Source: Thermoleophilia bacterium (GTDB lineage: Bacteria; Actinomycetota; Thermoleophilia; Gaiellales; F1-60-MAGs149). From it: a stretch of DNA of 20,998 nucleotides. The position numbers and the translations under genes were made by a program. A model generated the notes under the pieces. The model did no database searches and was not told where the DNA came from. It saw only the letters and a list, made by a program, of their open reading frames with translations. Numbering within the stretch: the first letter of the stretch is position 1; every line of letters starts with the position of its first letter. The stretch is taken from positions 652 through 21,649 of the forward strand of contig JAEMTW010000005.1 in the NCBI GenBank assembly GCA_016462095.1, given 5' to 3'. Shown here piece by piece: positions 13,205-20,756 of the stretch.

Positions 13205-14809
13205 TCACGAACCAGTGGTCGCTACCCCAAACCCGCCCCCGCCGGAGCCGACGAGAATTAGGACGTCGCCCTCGTGCAGCGTCACGTAACCCTTGCCGTG
13301 CACGACCTCAGTCTCGCCCGTGGCGGCGCGGCGAATTGCGGCGTACCCGGGCGCGCCGGTAGCGCCACCCTCGCGGCCGCCGGCACCGAAATGAGGGTTG
13401 GTCTGCTCGACGTAGAACATGCCGTCGGACTCGGCGGCGAGCAGACGATAATCGCGGCGGATACCCATGCCGCCTCGGTGGCGGCCCTGACCGCCAGAGC
13501 CTTCGACGAGTTCCGTGCGCTCGATCAGCCAGGGGTATTCGAGCTCGGCGATTTCGACGGGCAGGATCGCGCAATTCGAGGTGTAGGGGTCGATGCCGTC
13601 GTCACCGTCGGCGTTGCGTCGCGCGCCACCGCCACCGCCGAGGATGTCGGCAAGCAGGGTGAGGTCGCCGCTGCGTGGGTCGACAGCCTGGAACACGAGC
13701 GCAGGGAACGAGACTTGGCTGCCGGCGATCGCGTGCTCGGGTAGGAGGGTGGAGAGCGCGTCGATGATCACGTCGGTGAGGCGCTGAACGGCGAGGTGTC
13801 GCGCGCTGAGTGCGGCGGGGAAGGTGGGGTTGTAGAGGGTGCCCTTGGGGATGATCAGCCGTACGCGGCTGGCGAGCCCCGCGTTGTGTGGCACGGTGCC
13901 GCCGAGGAAGGCGCGCACGGCAAAGTACGCGGCGGCGTGCGCGCTGGCGATCGGCACGTTCATGCCTGATGGGATCTGTGGTGAGCAGCCAGACAGGTCA
14001 ACGACGAGTGTGCCGTCCTCGACGACGAGCCGTACGTGCACGCGCACGGGTGCGGTGTGCTCGAAGCCGTGGTCGTCGAGGAAGCCCTCGGCCTCGACGG
14101 CCTCGCTCGGCCACGATCGGAACAACGCCTCGGTGCGCCGCGCCGTCTGCGCGACGAGTGCCTCGAAACCGCCGAGCACGAGCGGCAGCCCGTACCGCGT
14201 GATCGTTTCGGCGAGCCGCTGGTTGCCGCGCTTGCAGGCGGCGAGCTGTGCGTCGAGGTCTCCGAGGGTAGAGGCGGGATCGCGGACGTTGGCCTCGAGC
14301 ATGTCGTAGATGGCTTGAACGCGCTGGCCGCGCTCTACGAAGCGCACGGCGGGGAAGATCAGCCCCTCCTGAAACAGCTCGGTGCACTGTGCGCTCTCGG
14401 TGCCAGGGAAGCGCCCGCCGATGTCGATGTGGTGCGCGATCGAACCGCTCCACGCAACGAGCGTGCCCTCGTGGAAGCACGGGATAAACACCTGCAGGTC
14501 TGGCGTGTGCGTGCCGCCCATGTAGGGGTGGTTGGTGATGAACGCGTCGTCGGGCTCAATCCGACTGCTCCACTTGGCAATCACCGACTCGAGCGCAAAC
14601 TGCATCAGACCGAGTTGTGCGGGGATCTGTTCTGAGTTCGCGATCGCACGGCCATCGGCAGCGAAAATACCGCAGTTGAAGTCGAGCATTTCGCGGATGA
14701 TTGGCGAGTACGACGAGCGATACTCGACGACGGCCATCTCCTCGGCGATGTGTTTGAAGCCGCTGGCTAGGATCTCCTGGGTGACGGCATCGGGCGGCTC
14801 AATCCTCAT
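13205..14809 (-). CDS. hyuB: Hydantoinase B/oxoprolinase family subunit
   Basis: This is the partner subunit of HyuA in ATP-dependent opening of hydantoin- or 5-oxoproline-like rings. It has 534 residues, normal for the family. RSSYSPIIREMLDFNCGIF (31-49), NHPYMGGTHTPDLQVFIPCF (93-112), AHHIDIGGRFPG (125-136) and the later GSQVSFPALVF, EGSGGQGRHRGGMG and Gly-rich C-terminal segments follow the family order. ATG 14809 overlaps the hyuA stop by four bases. The true substrate is open: hydantoins, N-methylhydantoin, 5-oxoproline and acetophenone-type ketones are all handled by members of this family. No gamma-type acetone carboxylase subunit, amidohydrolase or transporter is next to it that would narrow the choice. 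Confidence 0.92.
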   Translation of the reverse strand: MRIEPPDAVTQEILASGFKHIAEEMAVVEYRSSYSPIIREMLDFNCGIFAADGRAIANSEQIPAQLGLMQFALESVIAKWSSRIEPDDAFITNHPYMGGTHTPDLQVFIPCFHEGTLVAWSGSIAHHIDIGGRFPGTESAQCTELFQEGLIFPAVRFVERGQRVQAIYDMLEANVRDPASTLGDLDAQLAACKRGNQRLAETITRYGLPLVLGGFEALVAQTARRTEALFRSWPSEAVEAEGFLDDHGFEHTAPVRVHVRLVVEDGTLVVDLSGCSPQIPSGMNVPIASAHAAAYFAVRAFLGGTVPHNAGLASRVRLIIPKGTLYNPTFPAALSARHLAVQRLTDVIIDALSTLLPEHAIAGSQVSFPALVFQAVDPRSGDLTLLADILGGGGGARRNADGDDGIDPYTSNCAILPVEIAELEYPWLIERTELVEGSGGQGRHRGGMGIRRDYRLLAAESDGMFYVEQTNPHFGAGGREGGATGAPGYAAIRRAATGETEVVHGKGYVTLHEGDVLILVGSGGGGFGVATTGS

Positions 14810-16839
14810 GCTTCCGCCTTTCGCTCGAGCACGAGCGTGCCGCCGGCAGCGACGATTGCGCTCCAGCCTCGGTGCAGCACACTGGTGGCGTCGGCCTGCT
14901 CGATGATCGCGGGTCCTACGATCGTGTCGCCTAGCTCGAGAGCGTCGCGATGATGCACGGCCCACTCGCTCCAGACACCATCGTGCACGCGCTGCGTCGC
15001 CGCCCGAGGCACCCCGCCACCCACGGCGTCGACGACGATTGGCTCGGTCAGCGCCGTGGCGCGCAGCCGGATCGTGACAATCTCCGTGTCCGTAATGGTG
15101 GGGGTGTAGTCGTACAGCCGCTGATGCTCGTCGACGAAAGCCTGCTCGGCAGCGCGGATCGTCGCGATCGATGCCGGGCGCGCCCCAAGCGGAACAGTCA
15201 GGTTGTAGGCCTGACCCCGGTAGCGCAGATCGAGTTCCCAGTCGAGTGACTCGCCGTGCGCAACGCCCGCGGAGTACGCGAGCAGCGCCCGTGCCTCGTC
15301 TTCGAGTCGCGCCAGTTCGGCGTCGAGTTCGGCAGGCGAGATGGCACTGGTCTGCCGCCGCCAGGTACGACGAAGGTCGTGACGAATATCCGTGGCGAGC
15401 AGCCCATACGCGGCAGCGACGCCGGGGTGGCGAGGGATGACGATCCGTGGAATGCCCACCTCATCGGCGAGCGAGCAGGCATGCATCGGTCCGGCGCCGC
15501 CGATCGCAACGAGCGCGTAGCCCCGTGGGTCTTGGCCCCGCGCGACGCTCATCATGCGCACCGCGTTAGCCATATTGGCGTTGGCGATGCGCAGGATTGC
15601 GCTGGCGGCCTCCTCGCTGTCAAGTCCCAGCGGTAGGGCCACGCACCGGTTGACGGCGTCGAGTGCGAGTGCACGGTCGAGTGGCAATCGTCCGGCCAGC
15701 TTGCAGTTCTCGCTCAGCGTGCCGAGCACGACGTGCGCGTCTGTCACCGTCGCGAACATGCCGCCCTGCCCATACGCGGCTGGGCCCGGTGCAGCGCCGG
15801 CGCTCTCGGGACCGACGCGGAGTGCCCCAAACTCGTCGACGGTGGCGATCGATCCGCCGCCAGCACCGATGCAGAGCAGGTCGAGTTGCGGCAGGTTGAT
15901 CGGCGTGCCGGCGGCTTCGCTGGTAAACCGCACCTCGGCCTCGCCGTGCGTGACGATGCCGATGTCGGCTGTGGTACCACCCATGTCGAACGTGATCACG
16001 TCTTCCTCGCCGACGAGCCTTGCCAGCCGAGCCCCACCGATCACGCCAGCAGCAGGACCTGAGGTGGCGAGCACGATCGGCAGTTGTCGCGCGCGCTCAG
16101 CGGGCGTCACACCCCCGTTCGATTGCATCAGATGCAACGGCACCACGATGCCTGCGCTGGCGACCTCGTTCTCAAGCGCGGTGATGTAGCGCCCGACGAG
16201 CGGTAGCAGCGCCGAGTTCGCCGCCGCCGTCGACGCACGTATGTACTCACGAAACTCAGGCACGACCGCATGCGATAGCGTCACGGGCACGCCGGGCATG
16301 GCCTCGGCCAACAGCGCAGCGATGCGTTTCTCGTGGGCGGGGTTGAGGAAGGAAAACAGCGTCATCACTGCGACCGCCTCGACGCCCGCATCGCGCATTG
16401 CCTCGGCGGCACTCAGGACCTCGTCCTCGGCGAGCGCCTCATGCTCGAGCCCTTGCGCGTCGATGCGCCCGCCGACACCGAAGCACAGCTCGCGCGGCAC
16501 GATCGGCGCATCCTCGGGTGTCCAGAGGTCGTAGACGTTGCGGCGCATCTGCGTTCCGATTGTCAGCACATCGGCGAACCCAGCGTTCGTAATCAGCGCC
16601 GTCTTTGCGAAGGTCCGCTGCACGATCGCGTTCGTCGCGATTGTGGTGCCATGGGCGAGGTACGCAACATCCGCGGCCGACTCGCCTGTGACAACCAAGA
16701 GACTGTCCAGCCCAGCCATGAACGCCGCCTCGATCTGCGCCGGCTGCGATGGCACCTTCGCGACATGCACGCGCCCGTCAGCTCCGATCAAGACGGCATC
16801 CGTAAAGGATCCACCAATGTCGATGCCGACGCGACTCAT
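14806..16839 (-). CDS. hyuA: Hydantoinase A/oxoprolinase family ATPase subunit
   Basis: This is the ATP-using subunit of the hydantoinase/oxoprolinase family. It has 677 residues with an actin-like ATPase fold: phosphate-1 motif GIDIGGSFTDAV (5-16), HGTTIATNAI (63-72), and phosphate-2 motif FDMGGTTADIG (284-294), then IGAGGGSIA and GGAGPMHA further on. HyuA phosphorylates or activates the cyclic amide while HyuB completes ring opening; both are cytoplasmic. ATG 16839 has no Shine-Dalgarno but is six bases after a -10-like CACACT with TTGTCA 17 bases upstream, so the transcript is probably leaderless. The lipoprotein gene upstream is on the same strand, 129 bases away. Confidence 0.94.
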   Translation of the reverse strand: MSRVGIDIGGSFTDAVLIGADGRVHVAKVPSQPAQIEAAFMAGLDSLLVVTGESAADVAYLAHGTTIATNAIVQRTFAKTALITNAGFADVLTIGTQMRRNVYDLWTPEDAPIVPRELCFGVGGRIDAQGLEHEALAEDEVLSAAEAMRDAGVEAVAVMTLFSFLNPAHEKRIAALLAEAMPGVPVTLSHAVVPEFREYIRASTAAANSALLPLVGRYITALENEVASAGIVVPLHLMQSNGGVTPAERARQLPIVLATSGPAAGVIGGARLARLVGEEDVITFDMGGTTADIGIVTHGEAEVRFTSEAAGTPINLPQLDLLCIGAGGGSIATVDEFGALRVGPESAGAAPGPAAYGQGGMFATVTDAHVVLGTLSENCKLAGRLPLDRALALDAVNRCVALPLGLDSEEAASAILRIANANMANAVRMMSVARGQDPRGYALVAIGGAGPMHACSLADEVGIPRIVIPRHPGVAAAYGLLATDIRHDLRRTWRRQTSAISPAELDAELARLEDEARALLAYSAGVAHGESLDWELDLRYRGQAYNLTVPLGARPASIATIRAAEQAFVDEHQRLYDYTPTITDTEIVTIRLRATALTEPIVVDAVGGGVPRAATQRVHDGVWSEWAVHHRDALELGDTIVGPAIIEQADATSVLHRGWSAIVAAGGTLVLERKAEA

Positions 16840-16845
16840 GGTGGC

Positions 16846-16874
16846 AGTGTGGAGGAACGAGGAACCAGTGACAA
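16846..16874 (-). promoter_or_regulatory. Predicted leaderless promoter of hyuAB
   Basis: TTGTCA (16874-16869) and CACACT (16851-16846) are 17 bases apart, and CACACT is six bases before the hyuA ATG. Spacer length, -10 pattern (C-A-C-x-C-T) and distance to the ATG are identical to those at trpL. Confidence 0.6.
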
Positions 16875-16968
16875 GCCTGGCAGGCGCTGGCGCGTCCCTC
16901 GTGCGAACGAGTCTCTGACGTACTTGAGTGCCGCGCTCGGGCGAGTAGTGACGAACTCACTCCGGTGT

Positions 16969-17520
16969 CTATCCGGCAGGCGCGAAGGTCTTCGTCACCT
17001 GATCACACGCAGGCGGGATCGTGTCCGTGCCGCTCTCGTTCCACTGGCAACGGACGAAGTACTGCGTCTTGCCTTTGAAGGCGTAGACGAGACGCGTGGT
17101 CAGAGAACGATCCTTGGCGACGAAGTCGAACTGGGTCGCCGGCAGGTCGCCGAGGTTCGTTGACGAGCTCTTCGGAATCTCGGCATTCATCGCTTTCGCC
17201 AACGCGCGGGCCGCGCGCTCGACGGCGATCGCAAGGTTCGCCTTTTTGACCTTGCTGACGTCCTTGGTCAGCTTGTAGGTTGCGGCGACGACGACGTTCG
17301 TCTCGTCCGTGCCAAGTGCCACGCGGTAGGCCGGATCGAGTCCCTTGATTTCGCGGCCCGTATTGGCAAAGACCTTCTGCAGGTCGCTGGGGTACGAGAA
17401 CGTGAAGGGAGCGCCCTCTTCGGCGAAGCTGGTGCCATCGTCGCCTCCGCAGGCAGCGAGCAATGCGACGCCGATCACGAGAACAGTGGCGACGAGTGCG
17501 CGCATCGACATCCGAGACAT
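16969..17520 (-). CDS. Predicted lipoprotein, function unknown
   Basis: From ATG 17520 the protein has 183 residues. It starts with a lipoprotein signal peptide: MSRMSMRALVATVLVIGVALLAAC with the lipobox L-A-A-C and modified Cys24, followed by GGDDG, a typical high-GC Gram-positive lipoprotein linker. The mature domain (FAEEGAPFTFSYPSDLQKVF..., ending TKTFAPAG) alternates strands and one long Ala/Lys-rich helix. The FxFxYP opening recalls PsbP/Mog1-like and LpqN-type lipoproteins, but this is only pattern-level inference. ATGs at 17511 and 17505 are alternative starts. TACCCT (17532-17527, minus) lies six bases before ATG 17520 as a leaderless -10 candidate. It diverges from the mutase-subunit gene across 55 bases. 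Confidence 0.82.
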   Translation of the reverse strand: MSRMSMRALVATVLVIGVALLAACGGDDGTSFAEEGAPFTFSYPSDLQKVFANTGREIKGLDPAYRVALGTDETNVVVAATYKLTKDVSKVKKANLAIAVERAARALAKAMNAEIPKSSSTNLGDLPATQFDFVAKDRSLTTRLVYAFKGKTQYFVRCQWNESGTDTIPPACDQVTKTFAPAG

Positions 17521-17526
17521 GCCCAC

Positions 17527-17567
17527 AGGGTACTTGGTGCATCCGCGAGCCGTGTGCCGTCTACAAT
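17527..17567. promoter_or_regulatory. Divergent -10 elements between lipoprotein and mutase-subunit genes
   Basis: Within a 55-base divergent gap, TACCCT (17532-17527, minus) is six bases from the lipoprotein ATG and TACAAT (17562-17567, plus) is eight bases from the mutase-subunit ATG. Neither gene has a Shine-Dalgarno there. Both look like leaderless promoters; clear -35 boxes are not visible. Confidence 0.5.
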
Positions 17568-17575
17568 CTCCCCCC

Positions 17576-17971
17576 ATGGAACGCCACATGCGAGTCGTGA
17601 TTGCGAAGCCCGGTCTTGATGGGCACGATCGAGGTGCCAAGGTCATCGCCCGTGCGCTGCGCGACGCAGGTATGGAGGTCATCTACACGGGACTGCATCA
17701 GACCGCCGAGCAGATTGTGGAGACCGTCCTCGAGGAGGACGCCAACGCGCTGGGAATCTCCGTGTTGTCGGGCGCCCACATGACGCTGGTGCCGCGCATT
17801 CTCGAACTGATGCGAGAGCGCGGTATCGACGACGTCTGTGTGGTCGTGGGTGGCACAATCCCCCCCGACGATGCCGAGGAGCTCAAGCGGCTCGGTGTGG
17901 CTGAGGTCTTTACGCCCGGCTCGCCGACGGGTGCAATTGTCGAATTCCTATCCGCCCAGGCTGCGGTCTAG
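17576..17971 (+). CDS. Stand-alone B12-binding subunit of an acyl-CoA mutase
   Basis: This 131-residue protein is the cobalamin-binding domain found at the C-terminus of methylmalonyl-CoA mutase, or as the separate small subunit of split methylmalonyl- and isobutyryl-CoA mutases. The base-off/His-on signature is complete: D15-x-H17-x-x-G20 in GLDGHDRG, S62-x-L64 in ISVLSG, and G92-G93 in VVVGGTIPP. Residues PGSPTGAIVEFL close the Rossmann fold. The radical substrate-binding subunit is not in the window and must lie elsewhere. The adenosyltransferase at 8397 would supply its coenzyme. A crotonase gene follows 17 bases downstream. ATG 17588 is an alternative start four codons later. Confidence 0.93.
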   Translation: MERHMRVVIAKPGLDGHDRGAKVIARALRDAGMEVIYTGLHQTAEQIVETVLEEDANALGISVLSGAHMTLVPRILELMRERGIDDVCVVVGGTIPPDDAEELKRLGVAEVFTPGSPTGAIVEFLSAQAAV

Positions 17972-17988
17972 GCGAGAGGGGATCCCAG

Positions 17989-18762
17989 ATGTCGATTGAA
18001 GTCCGCCGTGAGGATCGTGTTGCGATCCTCACCATCAACCGTCCTGAGGCTCTCAATGCGCTGTCGTCGGCGTTGCTCGAGGAACTACGGTCGGAACTCG
18101 CCGCGATCGCGCGAGACACGACGATTGGCTGCCTGATTCTGACGGGCGCGGGCGACAAGGCCTTCATTGCTGGTGCCGACATCGGTGAGATGGCAACCAA
18201 GACACCGCTCGAGGCTCGCGCCTACGCCGAACTTGGTCAGGAATGCGCTGGGCTGCTCGAGACGATGCGCGCCCCGACGATCGCAGCCGTCAATGGCTAT
18301 GCGCTTGGTGGCGGCTCGGAGATGGCGCTCGCGTGTGACATTCGGATTTGCTCAGAAAATGCCGTCTTTGGTCAGCCCGAAGTCGACCTCGGCATCATGC
18401 CGGGCTGGGGAGCCACGCAACGGCTCGCCCGGACGACCTCGATGGGTTTCGCCAAGGAGCTGATCTTTACGGGTCGTCGCGTCAAGGCGGATGAGGCGCT
18501 GGCACGCGGGTTGGCACAGCACGTTGTGCCACTCGAAGAGTTGATGCCGAAGGCGCTCGAGATGGCACGAAACATTGCCGCCAAGAGTCCCGTCGCGATT
18601 GCCTACGCGAAGGAGTCGACGAATCGTGCGTTGGCTGGCGACCTGGCAACGAACTACAAGGTCGAGGCTGATCTCTTCTCGATCCTCTTCTCGACTGAGG
18701 ATGCCAAGGAGGGGCTGCGCGCCTTCACCGAGAAGCGCGAGCCGAACTTCCAAGGACGCTAG
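17989..18762 (+). CDS. Enoyl-CoA hydratase (crotonase family)
   Basis: This enzyme hydrates 2-enoyl-CoA to 3-hydroxyacyl-CoA in fatty-acid or short-chain acid metabolism. It has 257 residues, typical of single-domain crotonases. The oxyanion-hole segments are GAGDKAFIAGADIGEM (53-68) and NGYALGGGSEMALACD (102-117), and both catalytic glutamates are present, E111 (GGGSE) and E131 (GQPEVDLG). Having both argues for true hydratase activity rather than an isomerase or a degenerate family member. AGAGGGG lies eight bases before the ATG. It is the middle gene of a three-gene operon, following the mutase subunit and two bases before the GNAT gene. Confidence 0.95.
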   Translation: MSIEVRREDRVAILTINRPEALNALSSALLEELRSELAAIARDTTIGCLILTGAGDKAFIAGADIGEMATKTPLEARAYAELGQECAGLLETMRAPTIAAVNGYALGGGSEMALACDIRICSENAVFGQPEVDLGIMPGWGATQRLARTTSMGFAKELIFTGRRVKADEALARGLAQHVVPLEELMPKALEMARNIAAKSPVAIAYAKESTNRALAGDLATNYKVEADLFSILFSTEDAKEGLRAFTEKREPNFQGR

Positions 18763-18764
18763 GG

Positions 18765-19688
18765 GTGGCGAGCCTCGAGCTCGTCGACGTTGGGACGGAT
18801 CGAGCGCTGCTTGATGTCTTCAGCGACCTGACGCTGGAGTTGACGCCCGAGTGGTCGCGCTCGACCGACCAGATGCTGTCTGCGCTTTTGCTTGACCCGA
18901 CGCAGCGTCGCGTGGTGGCGATCAGCGCGGGCGAGCCAGTCGGCTTCGTGACGGTGGGCCGGATCTGGGTGCTACCGATCGATGATCCAACGGCCTGGTG
19001 CGAATTGGGTGTCCGCGAGCCATACCGGCGCCACGGGATTGGGGGCCAACTTTTGGCTTGGGCGGAGGAGACGGCGCCGCTGATTGGCCGTTCGCGTCTT
19101 CAGGTCCCTTGTCGCGCCAATCGCCCTGAGGGCATCGCGTTTCTTGAGCGGCGGGGCTTTTCGGAGTACGACAGGATGGCCTGCGTCGAGCTGTCACTGG
19201 CGGGAGTCGTCGCGCCGCCGATCGTGCTGCCCGAGGGCGTGCGAATTTCATCCTTGGCGGCAGAGCCCGAGTTGCGGCAGAGTGCATACGAATTGGCTGT
19301 CGAAATCTTTGCGGACCTACCCGACCCTGAGCCCGTCTCGGCTGGCTCGTTCGAGGAGTGGCGGCTGCGCGATGTCGACATTCCTGATGGGCCACTCGAG
19401 GGGTATCTGCTGGCCGTCGCCGACGATCACGTCGTGGGTTATTGCCGGCTAATGAACGAGGAGCGTGGCGTGGTGGTTGGGCATCTGATGACCGGAACGC
19501 GACGAGCCTGGCGTGGTCGAGGTGTTGCGAAGGCGCTCAAGCACGCCGCCATCGCCTGGGCACTCGAGCGGGGTGCGCAGCGCATGACAGCCGAGAACGC
19601 GATTGGCAATGAGGCGATGCGGGGAATCAATCGCACGCTCGGGTTTCAGTCAGCGCCCGACTTTATCGAAATGCGAAGGGCGATCTAG
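18765..19688 (+). CDS. Tandem GNAT-family N-acetyltransferase
   Basis: From GTG 18765 it has 307 residues with two GNAT domains. The first acetyl-CoA loop is VREPYRRHGIGGQLL (83-97) and the second GTRRAWRGRGVAKALKHAA (244-262), each with an R-x-x-G-x-G/A pattern. NPEGIAFLERRGF-like and NEAMRGINRTLGF segments follow each loop, as in active family members. AAGGA ends eight bases before the GTG and supports this start; it follows the crotonase stop by two bases. The substrate cannot be read from sequence. Mycothiol synthase (MshD) also has two GNAT domains of about this size, but I do not see enough specific similarity to assign it. Confidence 0.9.
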   Translation: MASLELVDVGTDRALLDVFSDLTLELTPEWSRSTDQMLSALLLDPTQRRVVAISAGEPVGFVTVGRIWVLPIDDPTAWCELGVREPYRRHGIGGQLLAWAEETAPLIGRSRLQVPCRANRPEGIAFLERRGFSEYDRMACVELSLAGVVAPPIVLPEGVRISSLAAEPELRQSAYELAVEIFADLPDPEPVSAGSFEEWRLRDVDIPDGPLEGYLLAVADDHVVGYCRLMNEERGVVVGHLMTGTRRAWRGRGVAKALKHAAIAWALERGAQRMTAENAIGNEAMRGINRTLGFQSAPDFIEMRRAI

Positions 19689-19700
19689 GCGGTTCGCGAC

Positions 19701-19744
19701 ACAGGGAGGACATCACATCCGCGCGGATGTAGTGTCCTCCCTGT
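19701..19744. terminator. Long palindromic hairpin between convergent genes
   Basis: ACAGGGAGGACA pairs with TGTCCTCCCTGT, and an inner 16-base perfect palindrome ACATCCGCGCGGATGT shares the same centre (19722/19723); only a two-base step (TC/AG) is imperfect. It lies 12 bases after the GNAT stop and 27 bases before the end of the convergent deacetylase gene, so it can serve both strands. There is no T tract on either side. Confidence 0.75.
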
Positions 19745-19771
19745 CGTGTCCAGTGGTGAGGGAGAAAGGGA

Positions 19772-20668
19772 TCAGCCGCGCTCGGCGGCGAGAGTCACGC
19801 TGCGGGCCTGAATGTCGGCCGTCGTTTCGATCGGCTCGCCGTAGCCACCAGCGAGGGTGACCACCAGTGGGATGCCACGATCGCGGACCCACGTGATGGC
19901 ACGGCGGTCTCGCTCCTCGAGTCCGGGGACGGTCAGAGAGAGACGGCCGAGTCGGTCGCCCTCCCACGGGTCGGCACCACAGAGGAGGAAGGCGAGGTCG
20001 AAGGGGGTGTGGCGGTCGAGGTCGTTGAGGACGCCGTCGAGGAGTGCGAGATAGTCGTCGTCGCCCGTGCGGTCGGGGACGTCGATGTCGATGTCGCTCG
20101 GCACGCGTACGAAGGGATAGTTCTGCTCGCCGTGGATCGAGGCGACAACGACGTCAGGGTCAGTGGCGAAGCAATCTGCGTTGCCATCGCCCTGATGCAC
20201 ATCGAGATCAAGAATTAGGCATTTACCAATGAATCCGTCTAAACGAATAAGTGCAAGCGAAACAGCGACATCGTTGATGAGGCAATAACCCCGCCCGACG
20301 GCACGATGCGCGTGGTGTGTGCCGCCACCGAGTGCCGCAGCCACGCCATGCGACAACGCTGCGCGCGTGGCCGCGACGGTCGACCCGGTTGCGTACAAGG
20401 TTCGTTGCGCCAACTCGGGCGACCACGTCAGGCCGAGTGCCGCCTCCTCTCGTCGCGTCAGGAGGCCGTGACGGATGCGACGAACCCACTCCGCCTCGTG
20501 CACCAGTAAGGCATCGTCCCACGTGATTGGAGCACCCTCCAATACGTCGATGCCTGGCACTCGCTCCACTCGCTCCCGCACCAGTCGGTACTTCTGCTGA
20601 GGAAAGTGATTTGTCGGGGGAAGCGGAAAGCTCCAACGGTCGTGAGTGAAGGCATGCATCTGTTGCAT
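19772..20668 (-). CDS. Histone-deacetylase-family zinc amidohydrolase
   Basis: This enzyme probably removes acetyl groups from an acetylated amine or lysine; bacterial relatives include AcuC and acetylpolyamine amidohydrolases. From ATG 20668 it has 298 residues. The opening FPLPPTNHFPQQKYRLVRERV is the family's substrate-entry region. The charge-relay pair H118-H119 lies in GGGTHHAHR, the zinc ligands D156 and H158 in LDLDVHQGDGN and D233 in CGADPWEGD, and the catalytic Tyr276 in AGGYG. ATG 20659 is equally possible. The frame is open back to 20905, but that stretch overlies the divergent aquaporin gene. Acetoin operon genes are absent, so AcuC is not favoured. It is convergent with the GNAT gene. 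Confidence 0.93.
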   Translation of the reverse strand: MQQMHAFTHDRWSFPLPPTNHFPQQKYRLVRERVERVPGIDVLEGAPITWDDALLVHEAEWVRRIRHGLLTRREEAALGLTWSPELAQRTLYATGSTVAATRAALSHGVAAALGGGTHHAHRAVGRGYCLINDVAVSLALIRLDGFIGKCLILDLDVHQGDGNADCFATDPDVVVASIHGEQNYPFVRVPSDIDIDVPDRTGDDDYLALLDGVLNDLDRHTPFDLAFLLCGADPWEGDRLGRLSLTVPGLEERDRRAITWVRDRGIPLVVTLAGGYGEPIETTADIQARSVTLAAERG

Positions 20669-20756
20669 CTTCGCGGTAGGGGCAGGGAAATGACGAACAC
20701 GGGCGAAGATCGTGCCGTAATCGACGTGGGACAGAGTCCCGCAGGAGGCATACCTG

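Noticed and set aside
13200..13219. ACCACT-N8-AGTGGT inverted repeat at the hyuB stop codon, considered as terminator
   Set aside because: Only six pairs, eight-base loop, overlaps the coding end and has no T tract.
12886..13362. Plus-strand 158-codon frame across the gap and the end of hyuB
   Set aside because: The translation is Arg/Ser-rich without motifs and overlaps the conserved C-terminus of hyuB.
13831..14480. Plus- and minus-strand frames inside hyuB
   Set aside because: Shadow frames of a family protein that is continuous and complete in its own frame.
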